64,000 nt of DNA from an uncultured Pelagibacteraceae bacterium (GCA_902559395.1 CACEHR010000002.1:1-64000), one strand, 5' to 3'; counted from the stretch's first letter, positions 17,731 through 29,193 are shown. Translations and numbers: made by a program. Notes: generated by a model from the sequence alone, not told the origin.

Positions 17731-18888
17731 ATGGGTATTAATTGGAATTATCCAACCACTATGTGGATAGGAGAAAATAGAATTGAAGATTTATTCTTGG
17801 CCTGTAAAAAATTAAATATTTCAAACCCATTATTTGTAACAGACAAGGATTTAATTAACTTAGATTTAATAAAAAATATAATATTAAGACTAAAAAAAAA
17901 TTTTAAAAATTTAGCTACCTTTTCTAATTTTACGGGAAATCCAATTGGAGAAAATGTAGAAGAAGGTGTTAAAGTTTATAATACCTTGTACTGTGACGGT
18001 GTAATAGCTTTAGGAGGCGGGAGTGGTTTAGATGTTGGAAAAGCTATAGCATTCATGTGCAATCAATCTAGACCGTTATGGGATTTTGAAGATATTGGTG
18101 ATTACTGGACAAGAGCTGATAGTTCTAAAATTTCAAAAATTATTGCAGTTCCAACCACTGCTGGAACAGGATCCGAAACAGGTAGAGCATCTGCAATTAT
18201 AAATAAAGAAACAGGTGAAAAAAAAATTATTTTTCACCCAAAAATGTTGCCTTCGATTGTTATTTTAGATCCTTTACTTACATTAGATTTATCTCCAAGA
18301 CTAACAGCAGCAACAGGAATGGATGCACTAGCTCATAATTTAGAAGCGTTTTGTGCATCAGGTTATCATCCAATGGCTGATGGTATGGCAATAGAAGGAA
18401 TGAAGTTAATTAAAAATTCTTTAATTAAAGCATTTACAAATGGAAAAGATGTTAACGCTAGAATGGATTTACTTTCAGCGGCTTCAATGGGCTCGACTGC
18501 ATTTCAGAAGGGTCTGGGAGCAATCCACTCATTGAGCCACCCCGTAAACGGCAAATTTAATGTTCATCATGGTTTATCTAATGCAATATTTATGCCTTAT
18601 GTTTTAACATTTAATAAATCTTCAATTGAAAATAAAATAATATCGATTTGTGATTATCTTAATTTAAATAAAAATTTTGATAGTTTTTTAAATTGGATTT
18701 TGGAATTAAGAAAAAATTTAAATATTCCACACAAATTATCAGATGTGATGGATTGTAATAATATTAATTTAGATGAACTTTCCTTAATGGCATTTGAAGA
18801 TCCATCTACAGGAGGTAATCCCAAAAAATTAAGTCAAAATGATCTAAAAGAAATGTATATAAAAAGTATTTCTGGAGAATTATTTTAA
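17731..18888 (+). CDS. Iron-containing alcohol dehydrogenase
   Basis: The 385-residue protein belongs to the group III metal-dependent alcohol dehydrogenases. It shows the GGGSGLDVGKA NAD site, AVPTTAGTGSE, GMDALAHNLEAF with an aspartate and histidine metal ligand, and HSLSHPVNGKFNVHHG with the remaining histidines. It oxidises or reduces a short alcohol or aldehyde. In SAR11 an enzyme of this family has been proposed to act on methanol or related C1 compounds; the substrate here is not shown by sequence. It diverges from tmm and overlaps the next gene by one base. Confidence 0.88.
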   Translation: MGINWNYPTTMWIGENRIEDLFLACKKLNISNPLFVTDKDLINLDLIKNIILRLKKNFKNLATFSNFTGNPIGENVEEGVKVYNTLYCDGVIALGGGSGLDVGKAIAFMCNQSRPLWDFEDIGDYWTRADSSKISKIIAVPTTAGTGSETGRASAIINKETGEKKIIFHPKMLPSIVILDPLLTLDLSPRLTAATGMDALAHNLEAFCASGYHPMADGMAIEGMKLIKNSLIKAFTNGKDVNARMDLLSAASMGSTAFQKGLGAIHSLSHPVNGKFNVHHGLSNAIFMPYVLTFNKSSIENKIISICDYLNLNKNFDSFLNWILELRKNLNIPHKLSDVMDCNNINLDELSLMAFEDPSTGGNPKKLSQNDLKEMYIKSISGELF

Positions 18889-19676
18889 TGAAAAAAATAT
18901 TGATAGTAGAAGGAAACTTACGAGAAGAAAATCAAAGTTTTTCTGAGGCTGGAATTCAAACACATACAGAAAGTCTTAAAGATAGTTTGGCTTATTTCAC
19001 TGATAAGTTAGAAACCCACGTGGTTAATCCTTCTTCAGATGAAAATATCGATAAAAATATTGATGCACTCGAAAGTTACGATGGTCTTATTTGGGGTGGT
19101 AGTAGTTTAAATATTTATAACAATACTCCAGAAATAAATAGACAAATTGATTTTATGAAAGAGTGCCAAAAAAAAATTAAAAAAATTCTAGCAATTTGCT
19201 GGGGAATGCAAGTTGCAGTAACTGCAGCGGGAGGAGAGGTAAAAAAAGGTAACAAAGGATCTCATAGAGGAATTGCTCTAAATATAGAAATTAATGAAAA
19301 TGGTTTAAATCATCCACTTTATAAAAATAAGGATAAAACTTTTAATACGCCAGCATTTAATTTTGATGAAGTTGTAACGATGCCAGAAAATTCAACTTTA
19401 TTGGCCTCAAACTCAATAAATAATGTTCAAGGGATAAATTTTAAAGTTGGAGATTGTAATATTTGGGGACTTCAATATCACCCTGAAATTACTTACAATA
19501 AAATGATTAATTTAATTATATTTAGAAAAGAAAAATTACTAGCAAGAGGTGCTTTTAAAGATCAAGAGGAGATTGATAACCATATTGAACAAATTGAAAT
19601 AGAAAATCAAAAACTAGATAAAATTTCAAGAATGAGAGAATTAGAAAATTGGTTAGATTATCTTAATTTAGAATAA
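18888..19676 (+). CDS. Class I glutamine amidotransferase-like protein
   Basis: The 262-residue protein has the class I amidotransferase triad: the nucleophile cysteine in AICWGMQ (about residue 104) and the histidine-glutamate pair in LQYHPEI. It resembles stand-alone gamma-glutamyl hydrolases or amidotransferases of the GuaA/PuuD type; the last 50 residues form a helical tail. Its ATG overlaps the stop of the alcohol dehydrogenase gene by one base. In a region that makes gamma-glutamylmethylamide, a gamma-glutamyl amide hydrolase role is conceivable but unproven. It overlaps the end of fhs by nine bases, convergently. Confidence 0.78.
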   Translation: MKKILIVEGNLREENQSFSEAGIQTHTESLKDSLAYFTDKLETHVVNPSSDENIDKNIDALESYDGLIWGGSSLNIYNNTPEINRQIDFMKECQKKIKKILAICWGMQVAVTAAGGEVKKGNKGSHRGIALNIEINENGLNHPLYKNKDKTFNTPAFNFDEVVTMPENSTLLASNSINNVQGINFKVGDCNIWGLQYHPEITYNKMINLIIFRKEKLLARGAFKDQEEIDNHIEQIEIENQKLDKISRMRELENWLDYLNLE

Positions 19677-21350
19677 ACCTTCAATTTCGCCTTTGTCATT
19701 CAACTTAATGGAGTCAGCAGCAGGAACTCTAGGCAACCCTGGCATTGTCATGATTTCACCGCACACAACAACTATAAATTCAGCACCAGAAGAAAGTCTT
19801 ACCTCTCTAACTGGTAAAACATGACCCGTGGGTGCACCCTTTAAATTTGGATCTGTTGAAAAACTATATTGAGTTTTTGCAATACAAACAGGCAACTTAC
19901 CATAACCTTTTTCCTCAAAATCTTTTAATTGTTGTCTCACTTTTGTGTCTGCTACTACTTCAGAGGCACTATAAATTTCTTGTGCAATTTTTTCTATTTT
20001 TTTGAACAGTGGAAGATCGTCTTCATATAAAAATTTAAATGTATCTTTTTTATCCTCACAAATTTCAGTAACATTTTTAGCTAATTCAATAGTTCCTTCA
20101 CTTCCATTAGACCAATGAGTGCATTTAGAGGCTTTTACACCCTGCGTTTCACAAAAATCTAACAAGGTTTTCATTTCATCTTCTGTATCAGTAATAAAAT
20201 GATTAACCGCAACAGTAACAGGTAATCCAAATTTTCTAATATTATTTATATGTCTACGTAAATTTACCATTCCCTCTTTTAGTGCTGACACATTTTCTTT
20301 TTTTAAATCTTCTTTAGCAACACCTCCATGCATTTTCAGTGCTCTTATTGTTGCTACAATAACTACGCAATCTGGTTTTAGATTAGATTTTCTGCACTTA
20401 ATATCTAAAAATTTTTCAGCTCCTAAATCAGCTCCAAATCCTGCCTCTGTTACAACATAGTCAGCTAATTTAAGTCCTGCTTTAGTTGCAATAACTGAAT
20501 TACATCCATGAGCAATATTTGCAAAAGGGCCACCATGAATTATTGCAGGATTGTTTTCTAAAGTTTGAGTTACATTAGGTCTTATTGCTTCTTTAAGCAA
20601 AACTGTCATTGGACCTTGTGCATTTAAATCTTTTGCACAAATCGCTTGCTTATCCCTAGTATAACCAATTGTAATATTACCAATTCTATTTTCTAAATCT
20701 TTAAGGTCTGTTGCTAAACAAAAAATAGCCATTAGCTCAGATGCAACTGTAATATCAAAACTATCTTGCCTAGGGTAACCATTAGCCACTCCTCCCAGAT
20801 CAACAATGATAGATCTTAAGGATCTATCATTCATATCCATTACTCTTCTCCAAACAATTCTTCTAACATCAATGTTAAGTTTGTTACCCCAATAAATATG
20901 ATTATCAATTAACGCAGATAGTAAATTATGTGCAGATGTAATAGCATGGAAGTCACCTGTAAAATGAAGATTAATTTGTTCCATTGGTACTACCTGGGCA
21001 TAACCACCACCAGCAGCTCCACCCTTCATTCCAAATGATGGACCAAGACTTGGTTCTCTTAAACAAACTATAGATTTTTTTCCGATTTTATTTAAACCGT
21101 CATTTAACCCAACTGAGGTTGTAGTTTTACCCTCACCAGCTGGAGTAGGAGTGATTGCAGTAACTAAAATTAATTTACCATTTTCTTTTTTAAGGGTATT
21201 CAAATATTCCAAATTTATTTTGGCAATGTGTCTGCCCATTGGACTGAAAGCAAAATTTTCATCTGGTACACCAACCTTTGAAAGAATATCTTTTATTGGT
21301 TGCATTTTAGCTTCTCTAGCTATTTGAATGTCTGATTTTACATCACTCAT
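19668..21350 (-). CDS. fhs: Formate-tetrahydrofolate ligase
   Basis: The 560-residue protein is full length for the family. The P-loop-like [15 protein letters not shown] lies near residues 67-81, and [35 protein letters not shown] and the C-terminal [10 protein letters not shown] segment are hallmarks. It makes 10-formyl-THF from formate, THF and ATP, or runs in reverse to recover ATP and formate during C1 oxidation. This matches the many enzymes nearby that load carbon onto THF. It diverges from the sox-type operon. Confidence 0.95.
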   Translation of the reverse strand: MSDVKSDIQIAREAKMQPIKDILSKVGVPDENFAFSPMGRHIAKINLEYLNTLKKENGKLILVTAITPTPAGEGKTTTSVGLNDGLNKIGKKSIVCLREPSLGPSFGMKGGAAGGGYAQVVPMEQINLHFTGDFHAITSAHNLLSALIDNHIYWGNKLNIDVRRIVWRRVMDMNDRSLRSIIVDLGGVANGYPRQDSFDITVASELMAIFCLATDLKDLENRIGNITIGYTRDKQAICAKDLNAQGPMTVLLKEAIRPNVTQTLENNPAIIHGGPFANIAHGCNSVIATKAGLKLADYVVTEAGFGADLGAEKFLDIKCRKSNLKPDCVVIVATIRALKMHGGVAKEDLKKENVSALKEGMVNLRRHINNIRKFGLPVTVAVNHFITDTEDEMKTLLDFCETQGVKASKCTHWSNGSEGTIELAKNVTEICEDKKDTFKFLYEDDLPLFKKIEKIAQEIYSASEVVADTKVRQQLKDFEEKGYGKLPVCIAKTQYSFSTDPNLKGAPTGHVLPVREVRLSSGAEFIVVVCGEIMTMPGLPRVPAADSIKLNDKGEIEGLF

Positions 21351-21477
21351 GAATAATCCTTTAAATTAAAAACATTTGCTGTGACTTCTTATCCTTTTTT
21401 GAGATATTTGGAAACTTCTAAAAAATATATATAAAAAAAATAAGCACTATTTATATTCTTTGTTATAAAATTATCTG

Positions 21478-22734
21478 ATGCAGAAGTATTCAATATTTAA
21501 CCTGGTTAAAAACGCTTTTTCAAACCACCAAAATTGGGATCTAGCTTGGAAAGATCCAACACCTAAAGAGGAATATGATGTAGTGATTATTGGTGGGGGA
21601 GGTCACGGTTTAGCTACGGCATATTACCTTGCGAAAGAGCATAACATTACAAAAGTTGCAATTATCGAGAAAGGTTGGATTGGAGGAGGAAATGTAGGAC
21701 GTAACACTACAATTATTAGATCCAATTATATGCACGATGAAAATGGTTTATTCAGTGAGTTTGGAATGGATTTATGGAGAAAGATGAGTCAGGACCTGAA
21801 CTATAATGTAATGTTTTCTCCAAGAGGTATTATTAATCTTGCTCATTCAGATGCTCAAATGAATGCTTATGCAAGAAGAGGAAATTCAATGAGATTAAAT
21901 GGAATAGATGCAGTTCTTTTAAACAGAGAACAAGTTAAAGAAATTATTCCAATGGCTGATTTTTCAGATAACGTAAGATTTCCAATTTTTGGTGGCTTGA
22001 TGCAACCAAGTGCAGGAACAGCAAGACATGATGCTGTTGCATGGGGTTATGCACGTCAGGCAGACTCAATGGGGGTGGATATAATTCAGAATTGTGAAGT
22101 AATTGGATTTGATGTTTCAGCGGGAAAAATCAATGGTATTAGAACTTCACGAGGAAATATCAAAGCAAAAAAAGTTGGTTTATGTGTCGCTGGAAGTACA
22201 AATATTTTAGCTGAAAAATTAAACATGACCTTACCAATAGAAACTCATTTACTTCAAGCTTGTGTTTCTGAACCAATTAAACCAGTTCTGGACAATGTAG
22301 TTACGTTTGGTGCAGGACACTTTTATGTAAGTCAATCTGACAAAGGTGAAATGGTAATGGGTGGAGATTTAGATGGATACAATAGTTATGCTCAAAGGGG
22401 AAATTTACCTACCTTGCAACATGTATTGACAGAGGGAATAGCTATGATGCCATTTTTAAGTAAATTAAAAATGCTGAGAACTTGGGGTGGTATTATGGAT
22501 ATGTCAATGGACGGTTCACCAATTATTGATAAAACTCATATTGAAGGATTGTATTTAAACTGTGGATGGTGTTACGGAGGATTTAAAGCCACACCTGCTT
22601 CAGGTTGGACATTTGCACACACAATTGCACAAGATAGAGTTCACGAATTAAACGCTGGTTATAGTTTAAATAGATTTAGTACTGGCCATCTTATTGATGA
22701 AAAGGGACTTGGAACAAAAACCTGGATATCCTAA
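21478..22734 (+). CDS. soxB: Sarcosine oxidase / N-methylglutamate dehydrogenase beta-type subunit
   Basis: The 418-residue flavoprotein has a GGGGHGLATAYYLA dinucleotide motif near residues 39-52 and a histidine in TARHDAVAWG (His184) at the place where SoxB carries covalent FMN. It oxidises the N-methyl group of sarcosine, or of N-methylglutamate in the homologous mgdA. It is the first gene of a four-gene operon in the order B-D-A-G, divergent from fhs. With a GmaS and N-methylglutamate synthase set 17 kb away, either substrate is possible, and sequence alone does not decide. Confidence 0.87.
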   Translation: MQKYSIFNLVKNAFSNHQNWDLAWKDPTPKEEYDVVIIGGGGHGLATAYYLAKEHNITKVAIIEKGWIGGGNVGRNTTIIRSNYMHDENGLFSEFGMDLWRKMSQDLNYNVMFSPRGIINLAHSDAQMNAYARRGNSMRLNGIDAVLLNREQVKEIIPMADFSDNVRFPIFGGLMQPSAGTARHDAVAWGYARQADSMGVDIIQNCEVIGFDVSAGKINGIRTSRGNIKAKKVGLCVAGSTNILAEKLNMTLPIETHLLQACVSEPIKPVLDNVVTFGAGHFYVSQSDKGEMVMGGDLDGYNSYAQRGNLPTLQHVLTEGIAMMPFLSKLKMLRTWGGIMDMSMDGSPIIDKTHIEGLYLNCGWCYGGFKATPASGWTFAHTIAQDRVHELNAGYSLNRFSTGHLIDEKGLGTKTWIS

Positions 22735-23004
22735 ATGCTTTATATAAATTGCCCACATTGTGGAATGAGATCTCAAAATGAATTTTCATATGGCGGAGAT
22801 GCAAGCGTAAAAAGACCAGAACTTAATAAAGAAGTTTCAGATCAAGAATGGGATAATTTTGTTTACAATAGAAAAAGTTTAAGAGGAAAGCATTTGGAGT
22901 TATGGCAACATATTTCTGGATGTAGACAATGGATAAAGATTGAGAGAGATACCGCAACCCATGAAATTTTCAGAACTTTTAAAGCTGATGAGGAAGTTGC
23001 CTAA
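22735..23004 (+). CDS. soxD: Sarcosine oxidase / N-methylglutamate dehydrogenase delta-type subunit
   Basis: The protein has 89 residues, the usual SoxD size. It carries a zinc site, CPHCG near the N-terminus (Cys6 and Cys9), with HISGC (about residues 60-64) supplying the remaining ligands. It starts directly after the soxB stop and overlaps soxA. The delta chain is a structural zinc-binding subunit of the heterotetramer. Confidence 0.87.
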   Translation: MLYINCPHCGMRSQNEFSYGGDASVKRPELNKEVSDQEWDNFVYNRKSLRGKHLELWQHISGCRQWIKIERDTATHEIFRTFKADEEVA

Positions 23005-26000
23005 TGACACAAGCTTTTAGAATTGAAAATGGCGGATTAATAAACAAAGATAAAAAATTATCTTTTAAATTTAATGGTAAAACATACTTTGGTTATGAAG
23101 GCGATACCTTGGCATCGGCTTTATTGGCAAATGGAGTTCATTTAGTAGGAAGAAGTTTTAAATATCACAGACCAAGAGGTTTCTTTGGAGCAGGGGTAGA
23201 TGAACCTTATGCTGTAGTTCAACTCTATAGAAATGGTGAAACAGAGCCAAATATTAAAGCTACAGAGCAGGAACTTTTTGAAGGTTTAGAAGCAAAAAGT
23301 GTTAATTGTTGGCCGAGTGTGAATTTTGATATTGGAGCAATAAATAATTTTTTAAAAATTTTTCTACCTGCGGGTTTTTATTACAAGACTTTTATGTGGC
23401 CAAAAAGCTTTTGGTATCGAATTTATGAACCATTTATTAGAAAAGCAGCTGGTTTAGGTGTTGCTTCAACCAAACATGATAATGAAAGGTATGAACATAA
23501 ATATGAATATTGTGATTTATTAATTGCAGGTTCAGGACCTTCAGGATTAGCTAGTGCATATGCTGCTGCAAAAAATGGAGCTAAAGTAATTTTAGCTGAA
23601 GATAAACCAAGATTTGGCGGATCTTTACTAACCAGTGATGTCAATATTGGCAATCAATCAGGAAAAGATTGGGCTGAGGGGATAATTGCAGAACTCAAAA
23701 CAATGCCAAATGTTGTTGTAAAAAATAGATCTCAAATTTTTGGATACTATGATCACAACATGCTTGTGATGTCGGAAAAAGTTAGTGATCATTTACCATC
23801 AACTAAAAAATACCATCCTAATAAAAGACTATGGTACATTCGTGCAAAAGAAGTTTTGATTTCCTCTGGATCAATTGAAAGACCAATAGTTTTTGGAAAT
23901 AATGATACACCAGGAGTAATGCTTTCTTCAGCTGCTAAAGAATATTTAAAAGTATATGGTGTTTTAGTTGGAAGAAAACCATTGGTATTTACAAATAATG
24001 ATAGTGGATACGAAACAGCAATTGAATTTAAAAAACATGGAGTAGATCCAGTTGTTTTAGACTCAAGAAAAAACGCTGAGTCAGAAATAATTGATGAAGC
24101 AAAAAATTTAGGAATTAACATTAAAAATTCACATGTTGTGGTTGCTGCACAAGGGTACAAAAAAGTAAAATCTGCAGATATAGCAAGTATTTCTGAAGAT
24201 AAAAAACAACTTGGTAAAATAGAAAATATACAATGTGATTGTATTTGTGTTTCAGGTTTTTGGACACCAACCATTCATTTAGCTTCACAATCAGGAAATA
24301 AAACAAAGTATAAAGAAGAAATTGATGCATTTGTTCCAGGACAATCAAAACAAAATGAAATCACTTTAGGTGCAGCTAATGGAGTATTTTCGCTTAATGA
24401 AACATTAAAAACTTCATTTAAAGCAGGAAGTGAATTATCAAAAAAAATTACTGAAAATGATAATGAGATAGCTATTCCAAATGTTGTTGAAAAGAAATCT
24501 TCTCAACATGATAAGTTTTGGTGTGTTCCATTGCCAGAAGGTAAAAATTATAAAAGATTTTTAGATTTTCAAAATGATGTAGCGGTATCCGATGTAGAAA
24601 TAGCCTTGAGAGAAGGTTATCGATCAATTGAACATGTTAAAAGATATACCACATTAGGTATGGCAACAGACCAAGGAAAAACAAGTAATTTAAATGGATT
24701 GCAATTAGTATCTGAAATAGAAAATAAAGTTGTTCCTTCGGTAGGTCATACAACTTTTAGACCTCCATATACTCCAGTTTCTATTGGAGCAATTGTTGGA
24801 AGGGAAGTTGGAAAACATTCAAAACCAACCAGAAAATCACCAATGCATGAATGGCATAAAAAAAATAAAGCAGTTTTTGTTGATGCGGGTGTTTGGTTAA
24901 GACCAAGATATTATAAAAAAGGAAATGAAAATTTATTTGAGGCCTCTAAAAGAGAGGCTAAAAATGTAAGAACAAATGTTGGAGTTTGTGACGTAACAAC
25001 TTTAGGAAAAATTGATGTCAAAGGTCCTGATGCAGCAGAGTTATTAAACAGAGTTTATACTAATGCGTGGCTTAAGTTACCAGTTGGTAAAGCAAGATAC
25101 GGTGTAATGTTAAGAGAAGATGGAATTGTTATGGACGACGGAACAACCACAAGAATTTCAGAAAACCATTATCATATGACTACTACTACAGCTCAAGCAG
25201 CAAACGTTCTCTCTCATTTAGAATATTATTTGCAATTAGTTTGGCCTGAATTAAATGTGAATGTGGTTTCGACCACAGAACAATGGGCAGGAGCAGCTAT
25301 CGCTGGACCTAAATCTCGGGATTTATTACAAAAATTATTTCCAAATTCTGATGTATCCAATGAAGGCTTACCTTTTATGGGCTATACAGAGGGAGATTTA
25401 TTTGGGGTAAAAGCAAGAATATTTAGAATTTCATTTTCAGGAGAGCTTGCTTATGAAGTAAATGTTGAGTCTGATTATGGAAACTTTATGTGGGAAAAAA
25501 TCATTGAAATTGGTGAGGAATTTAATATTCAACCATATGGAACTGAAGCATTATCAACTCTTAGAATTGAAATGGGACATGTTGCTGGATCAGAACTTGA
25601 TGGAAGAACAATTCCATATGATAACGCTTTAGAAGGTCTTGTTAGTAAAAAGAAAGATTTTATCGGAAAAAGATCATTACAACGATCTGCATTTACCGCT
25701 GAAAACAGACAAAGAATAGTAGGGGTAGTTCCGCTAGATAAACAAACAAGTATTCCAGAAGGCTCTCATTTAGTTAAAGATGATAAAGCAAAATTACCAA
25801 ATCCAAAATTAGGTCATGTCTCTGCTTCATGTTGGAGTGTTGAGCATGATAATCCTTTTTCCTTAGCAATTTTGAAAGATGGAAAAAACATGATTGGTCA
25901 AAAGCTTTTTGCAATGTCGCCACTTAAAAATAAAGTAATACCAGTTGAGATAGTTTCATCACACTATGTAGACCCAAAAGGCGAAAGAGTTAGATCATGA
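23004..26000 (+). CDS. soxA: Sarcosine oxidase / N-methylglutamate dehydrogenase alpha-type subunit
   Basis: The 998-residue chain has an N-terminal ferredoxin-like region with [16 protein letters not shown] (about 30-45), a pyridine nucleotide disulfide oxidoreductase core with [13 protein letters not shown] near 173-185, and a C-terminal GcvT tetrahydrofolate-binding domain from about residue 600. NAD is bound by this chain, and the methyl carbon reaches THF as methylene-THF. One-base overlap with soxD and four-base overlap with soxG show tight coupling. The length and domain order match SoxA and MgdC equally. Confidence 0.88.
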   Translation: MTQAFRIENGGLINKDKKLSFKFNGKTYFGYEGDTLASALLANGVHLVGRSFKYHRPRGFFGAGVDEPYAVVQLYRNGETEPNIKATEQELFEGLEAKSVNCWPSVNFDIGAINNFLKIFLPAGFYYKTFMWPKSFWYRIYEPFIRKAAGLGVASTKHDNERYEHKYEYCDLLIAGSGPSGLASAYAAAKNGAKVILAEDKPRFGGSLLTSDVNIGNQSGKDWAEGIIAELKTMPNVVVKNRSQIFGYYDHNMLVMSEKVSDHLPSTKKYHPNKRLWYIRAKEVLISSGSIERPIVFGNNDTPGVMLSSAAKEYLKVYGVLVGRKPLVFTNNDSGYETAIEFKKHGVDPVVLDSRKNAESEIIDEAKNLGINIKNSHVVVAAQGYKKVKSADIASISEDKKQLGKIENIQCDCICVSGFWTPTIHLASQSGNKTKYKEEIDAFVPGQSKQNEITLGAANGVFSLNETLKTSFKAGSELSKKITENDNEIAIPNVVEKKSSQHDKFWCVPLPEGKNYKRFLDFQNDVAVSDVEIALREGYRSIEHVKRYTTLGMATDQGKTSNLNGLQLVSEIENKVVPSVGHTTFRPPYTPVSIGAIVGREVGKHSKPTRKSPMHEWHKKNKAVFVDAGVWLRPRYYKKGNENLFEASKREAKNVRTNVGVCDVTTLGKIDVKGPDAAELLNRVYTNAWLKLPVGKARYGVMLREDGIVMDDGTTTRISENHYHMTTTTAQAANVLSHLEYYLQLVWPELNVNVVSTTEQWAGAAIAGPKSRDLLQKLFPNSDVSNEGLPFMGYTEGDLFGVKARIFRISFSGELAYEVNVESDYGNFMWEKIIEIGEEFNIQPYGTEALSTLRIEMGHVAGSELDGRTIPYDNALEGLVSKKKDFIGKRSLQRSAFTAENRQRIVGVVPLDKQTSIPEGSHLVKDDKAKLPNPKLGHVSASCWSVEHDNPFSLAILKDGKNMIGQKLFAMSPLKNKVIPVEIVSSHYVDPKGERVRS

Positions 26001-26584
26001 GTTTAATTTCTGCTTTAGCAAATGTTCATACAACAGGTCAATTTGGAGATTATAAAAGTAAAGACGTAAATGACTTACTTAAAATATCTGAAATTAAAAA
26101 TTTATTAATTGTTCAAATTGTTCAGTATAAAAATTCTTCAGTTTTATTCGATAGTATTGATATTGATGGTTTAAAATTAAAAAATGAACCATTAACTGTA
26201 GTGTTTAATGAAACTACAAGAATTATGTGGAATGGACCAAAAAACTGGCTTTTAATCTCAACAAAAAAAAATTTACTTAAAAATATTTTAGATAATTTTA
26301 AAGAAACAGATTTTGCTGTAACTGATATATCACACTCAAGAGCAATTATTGAAATTGAGGGAAAAGATACAATAGAAGTTTTGAAAAAAGGATGTCCATT
26401 CAATTTTGATACATTAAGAAAAAATAATTCAATAAATTCAACTTACAATGGAATAGCTTTCACTGTTGATAAGTTAAACGAAAATCCAAATAAAGTAAGG
26501 TTATTTGCTTTAAGAAGTTTTGGAGAATCATTGTATCACTCTATTACAGATGCATCTCTAGAGTTTGGCTTTGAGTCTATATAA
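25997..26584 (+). CDS. soxG: Sarcosine oxidase / N-methylglutamate dehydrogenase gamma-type subunit
   Basis: The 195-residue protein matches SoxG in size and position. It has a short GcvT-like fold with [22 protein letters not shown], the strand-turn typical of the gamma chain. Its ATG lies within the last codons of soxA. It completes the heterotetramer and has no known active site of its own. The operon ends here, facing the convergent EamA-type gene ten bases away. Confidence 0.85.
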   Translation: MSLISALANVHTTGQFGDYKSKDVNDLLKISEIKNLLIVQIVQYKNSSVLFDSIDIDGLKLKNEPLTVVFNETTRIMWNGPKNWLLISTKKNLLKNILDNFKETDFAVTDISHSRAIIEIEGKDTIEVLKKGCPFNFDTLRKNNSINSTYNGIAFTVDKLNENPNKVRLFALRSFGESLYHSITDASLEFGFESI

Positions 26585-26594
26585 CCTTAAATCT

Positions 26595-27452
26595 TTAATC
26601 TCTTGTTGCAATATAAACCCCTACAGAAGTTATTAGAAATCCAATTAAATCTAGGCTAGTTAAACTTTCATTTAAGAAGAGCCAGGCCATAAAAGCAGAT
26701 GTTGCTGGGATTAAAAAAAATATAGAAACAGTTTTGCTTGCTGAGTTATTTTTTATTAAATACATCAATATTGTAAATGCACCAAATGATACTAAAAATA
26801 TTTGATGGCTCATTGCAATAATAAATGTTTGTGAGAAATCAATATATGGATCAACAAACAATATAATTACTGATAAATGAAATACACATCCACCAATAGC
26901 TTGATTCATATTGCTTACAGATAAAGGTAATTTGTTACTTAATTTTTTCTGCCATATGGTTGAAAATGTAATTGCTAATAAGGCTATTATTGTTGCGATC
27001 AATCCAACTGCTGGTATTTTAGAACCAATATCAAAACCCAATACAAGTCCTGCGCCTATAAACCCTAATGACACTCCAGTCCATTGTTTTACTGATACTT
27101 TTTCATTCAAGATTGGACCGCTCAATGCATTTGTGAGAACTGGTTGCAGGGTTACAATTAACGCTGCTATTGCTGTTGGCATACCTATTGAAATTGAATA
27201 AAAGACACCTCCTAAATAAAAACCATGAAAAAGAACGCCACTAAAAAAAGATTCAAAAAAGTTTCTTTTACTAACAAAAATTTTTTGTTTTGAATAAATA
27301 GAAAATAAAAAAAAACCAAAAGCAACTAAAGCAAATCTAAAGGCTAATGCAGTAAATGGATCGCTGTTATCTATAATAGGTTTAGTAGTTATAAATGCGG
27401 AAGACCATAGAATTATAAATATGAAAGGAAAAATTTTAATCATTATATTCAA
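26595..27452 (-). CDS. EamA/DMT-family transporter
   Basis: The 285-residue protein is hydrophobic throughout, with about ten predicted membrane helices arranged as two EamA repeats (for example GFFLFSIYSKQ and GAGLVLGFDIG). Family members export amino acids or other small metabolites. Nothing in the neighbourhood tells the substrate. It stands alone and converges on soxG. Confidence 0.83.
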   Translation of the reverse strand: MNIMIKIFPFIFIILWSSAFITTKPIIDNSDPFTALAFRFALVAFGFFLFSIYSKQKIFVSKRNFFESFFSGVLFHGFYLGGVFYSISIGMPTAIAALIVTLQPVLTNALSGPILNEKVSVKQWTGVSLGFIGAGLVLGFDIGSKIPAVGLIATIIALLAITFSTIWQKKLSNKLPLSVSNMNQAIGGCVFHLSVIILFVDPYIDFSQTFIIAMSHQIFLVSFGAFTILMYLIKNNSASKTVSIFFLIPATSAFMAWLFLNESLTSLDLIGFLITSVGVYIATRD

Positions 27453-27542
27453 TAAACAAAAAAATAAACTAAAATCAAATAAATACCTATAATGAACAAA
27501 TTAGACGTAGCAATAAAATAACAAATCACTTAAATTTAAAAT

Positions 27543-27935
27543 ATGACTTTAAAATTATTAAGAATTTTTACAGTTATTGTATCATTTTTCTTTTTAACAG
27601 GTTTTGTTTCAGTTTTTTCAATTCTTGGTCCTGGTGTAACAGCTATTACTTCAGGTAATTTATATAAAGCAGGAGCACAATTTATAATTAATAAACATAT
27701 AGAAAAAGAAACTGGAAAAAATTCTCTAACTTTAATTAAAGATGAAATAAATAAAAATTTAATTAAAGAAGAAATAAAAAAAAATAATTCTTTAAATGAA
27801 GATTTGCGAAAATTAGTTGAAGAAAGAATAAAAATTACTAGACAAAAATTAGAAAATCAAAATTTACAAAAATTAGTAAAAAAACAAATAATAATAACTA
27901 GATCAAAACTTAATTTTAATAATATTACTCAATAA
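27543..27935 (+). CDS. Small membrane-anchored helical protein, unknown
   Basis: I do not recognise this 130-residue protein. A hydrophobic N-terminus (residues 5-35, TVIVSFFFLTGFVSVFS) acts as signal or anchor, and the rest is lysine- and asparagine-rich and strongly helical, with repeated KL-EE-I patterns suggesting a coiled coil. It overlaps the end of the next gene by 11 bases, convergently. Codon and residue use fit the surrounding genome. Confidence 0.6.
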   Translation: MTLKLLRIFTVIVSFFFLTGFVSVFSILGPGVTAITSGNLYKAGAQFIINKHIEKETGKNSLTLIKDEINKNLIKEEIKKNNSLNEDLRKLVEERIKITRQKLENQNLQKLVKKQIIITRSKLNFNNITQ

Positions 27936-28365
27936 TATTTAGATATATCAGGTTCTCTTGTTTAGTTTCTTTACACCACATTTCATAACTTTCACAAACT
28001 CTCCATAAGTGATTAAAAGCTCTTTGTGAAATTTCTAGTGGAAAATGACTCTTAGTATAATAAAGCTTTGGTATCTTCATTAAAAATTTTACCATAGAAT
28101 CTTTTTGTAGTTCTAAAAGTCTTACAGTTTCTTCATTTATTTTTTTTTTAGTTATTTGGTCAATAAATTTATTATTCTTAAGTTCTAAAAACCATTTATC
28201 ATGAAATTCTCCAGAACTTAAAAAGTCATATTCCTCAGTAGTCATAAAAATTTCAAAAGCTTGTATATTATTGATTTCAGGATTTTGTTTTTTAATTTCT
28301 ATTATATTTGAATAAACAAATTCAGCAGCTCTCAACACATATGGTTTTTCAGTCTTGTTAGACAT
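27925..28365 (-). CDS. Hypothetical protein
   Basis: This 146-residue soluble protein has no motif that I recognise. It is mostly helical, with a WRVCESYEMWC segment near the C-terminus (about residues 119-130) and an LSSGEFHDKWFLEL stretch in the middle. It follows the racemase-like gene by three bases on the same strand and so is likely co-transcribed with it. The C-terminal cysteines could bind metal, but this is only a guess. Confidence 0.6.
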   Translation of the reverse strand: MSNKTEKPYVLRAAEFVYSNIIEIKKQNPEINNIQAFEIFMTTEEYDFLSSGEFHDKWFLELKNNKFIDQITKKKINEETVRLLELQKDSMVKFLMKIPKLYYTKSHFPLEISQRAFNHLWRVCESYEMWCKETKQENLIYLNIIE

Positions 28366-28368
28366 AAA

Positions 28369-29115
28369 CTAGTTTTTATGCTTAACCATAGCTGAATGAG
28401 CCAAAATTAAGTTAGGATCTAAGAAAACTTTTGAGGATTTAACATTTTTAAATGATTTAAATGCAAAAATTGCAATGGGCAGCTCTGTACAACCTAAAAT
28501 GATTTTTTTACATTTCATTTTAATTAAGGAGTCAATTGCAGGTTTAATTGTTATTGCTGCAGCTTTTACATTACCCATTTTAACTAATTTAATTGCTTTA
28601 TTAACTGACATTTTTTGTATTTTTTGAGATGGCTCTATTAATTGATAATCTTTTTTAAAAAATTTTTTATAAACTCCAGTTTTAAGAGTACCCTCAGTTG
28701 CTAAGAGACCAACTTTGGAGTTTCTCTTACATTTTTTTTTTGTAAATTTGAAAACTTCTTTTGGCATATTTATTATTGGAATATTAATTTTGTTCTGCAA
28801 ATCATCGAACCAATAATGAGCTGTATTACAAGGTATAACTATAAATTTACATTTATTCTTTTCCAGAAGCTTACAACCTTTGAGCAAACTCTTTAAAACT
28901 TTGTTATATTTTGCTCTACTCGTTTTATTTGTAGATTTGTTTGAAAGATTTTTAGTTTGAGAGCCTATAGATTCAGGTCTGCCAGGAATATTTGATTTAT
29001 TATAAAGTAAAAATAATGGATACTCTTGGTCAATTTTTCCTCTATTCAGAACAGCAAGCTTGTTACAGAAATCAAGACCAGCTTGAGTTCCCATTCCACC
29101 TAAAATTCCAATCAT
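28369..29115 (-). CDS. Aspartate/glutamate racemase family protein
   Basis: The 248-residue protein has the family start IGILGGMGTQAGLDF and the two catalytic cysteines, Cys96 in PCNTAHYW and a second in GCTELP near residue 208. Such enzymes interconvert L- and D-acidic amino acids without a cofactor; related hydantoin racemases share the fold. A lysine-rich insert (about 100-160) makes it slightly longer than usual. No cell wall genes lie nearby, so the substrate is open. Confidence 0.85.
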   Translation of the reverse strand: MIGILGGMGTQAGLDFCNKLAVLNRGKIDQEYPLFLLYNKSNIPGRPESIGSQTKNLSNKSTNKTSRAKYNKVLKSLLKGCKLLEKNKCKFIVIPCNTAHYWFDDLQNKINIPIINMPKEVFKFTKKKCKRNSKVGLLATEGTLKTGVYKKFFKKDYQLIEPSQKIQKMSVNKAIKLVKMGNVKAAAITIKPAIDSLIKMKCKKIILGCTELPIAIFAFKSFKNVKSSKVFLDPNLILAHSAMVKHKN

Positions 29116-29193
29116 AATTTTGATTAATTTATTAATTTTTTAGCTTAATTCTATAATTAATAATTGTGTTTAAAGGTTGTTATTAAATAAGGT

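Noticed and set aside
23789-24274. Open frame on the minus strand opposite soxA
   Set aside because: Fully contained in a strongly supported gene; its cysteine and serine-rich composition is what an antisense reading of the coding strand would give.
21478-26584. Naming the four-subunit enzyme mgdABCD
   Set aside because: Sarcosine oxidase and N-methylglutamate dehydrogenase share the same subunits and order. The sox names were kept as the broader label and the ambiguity is stated.
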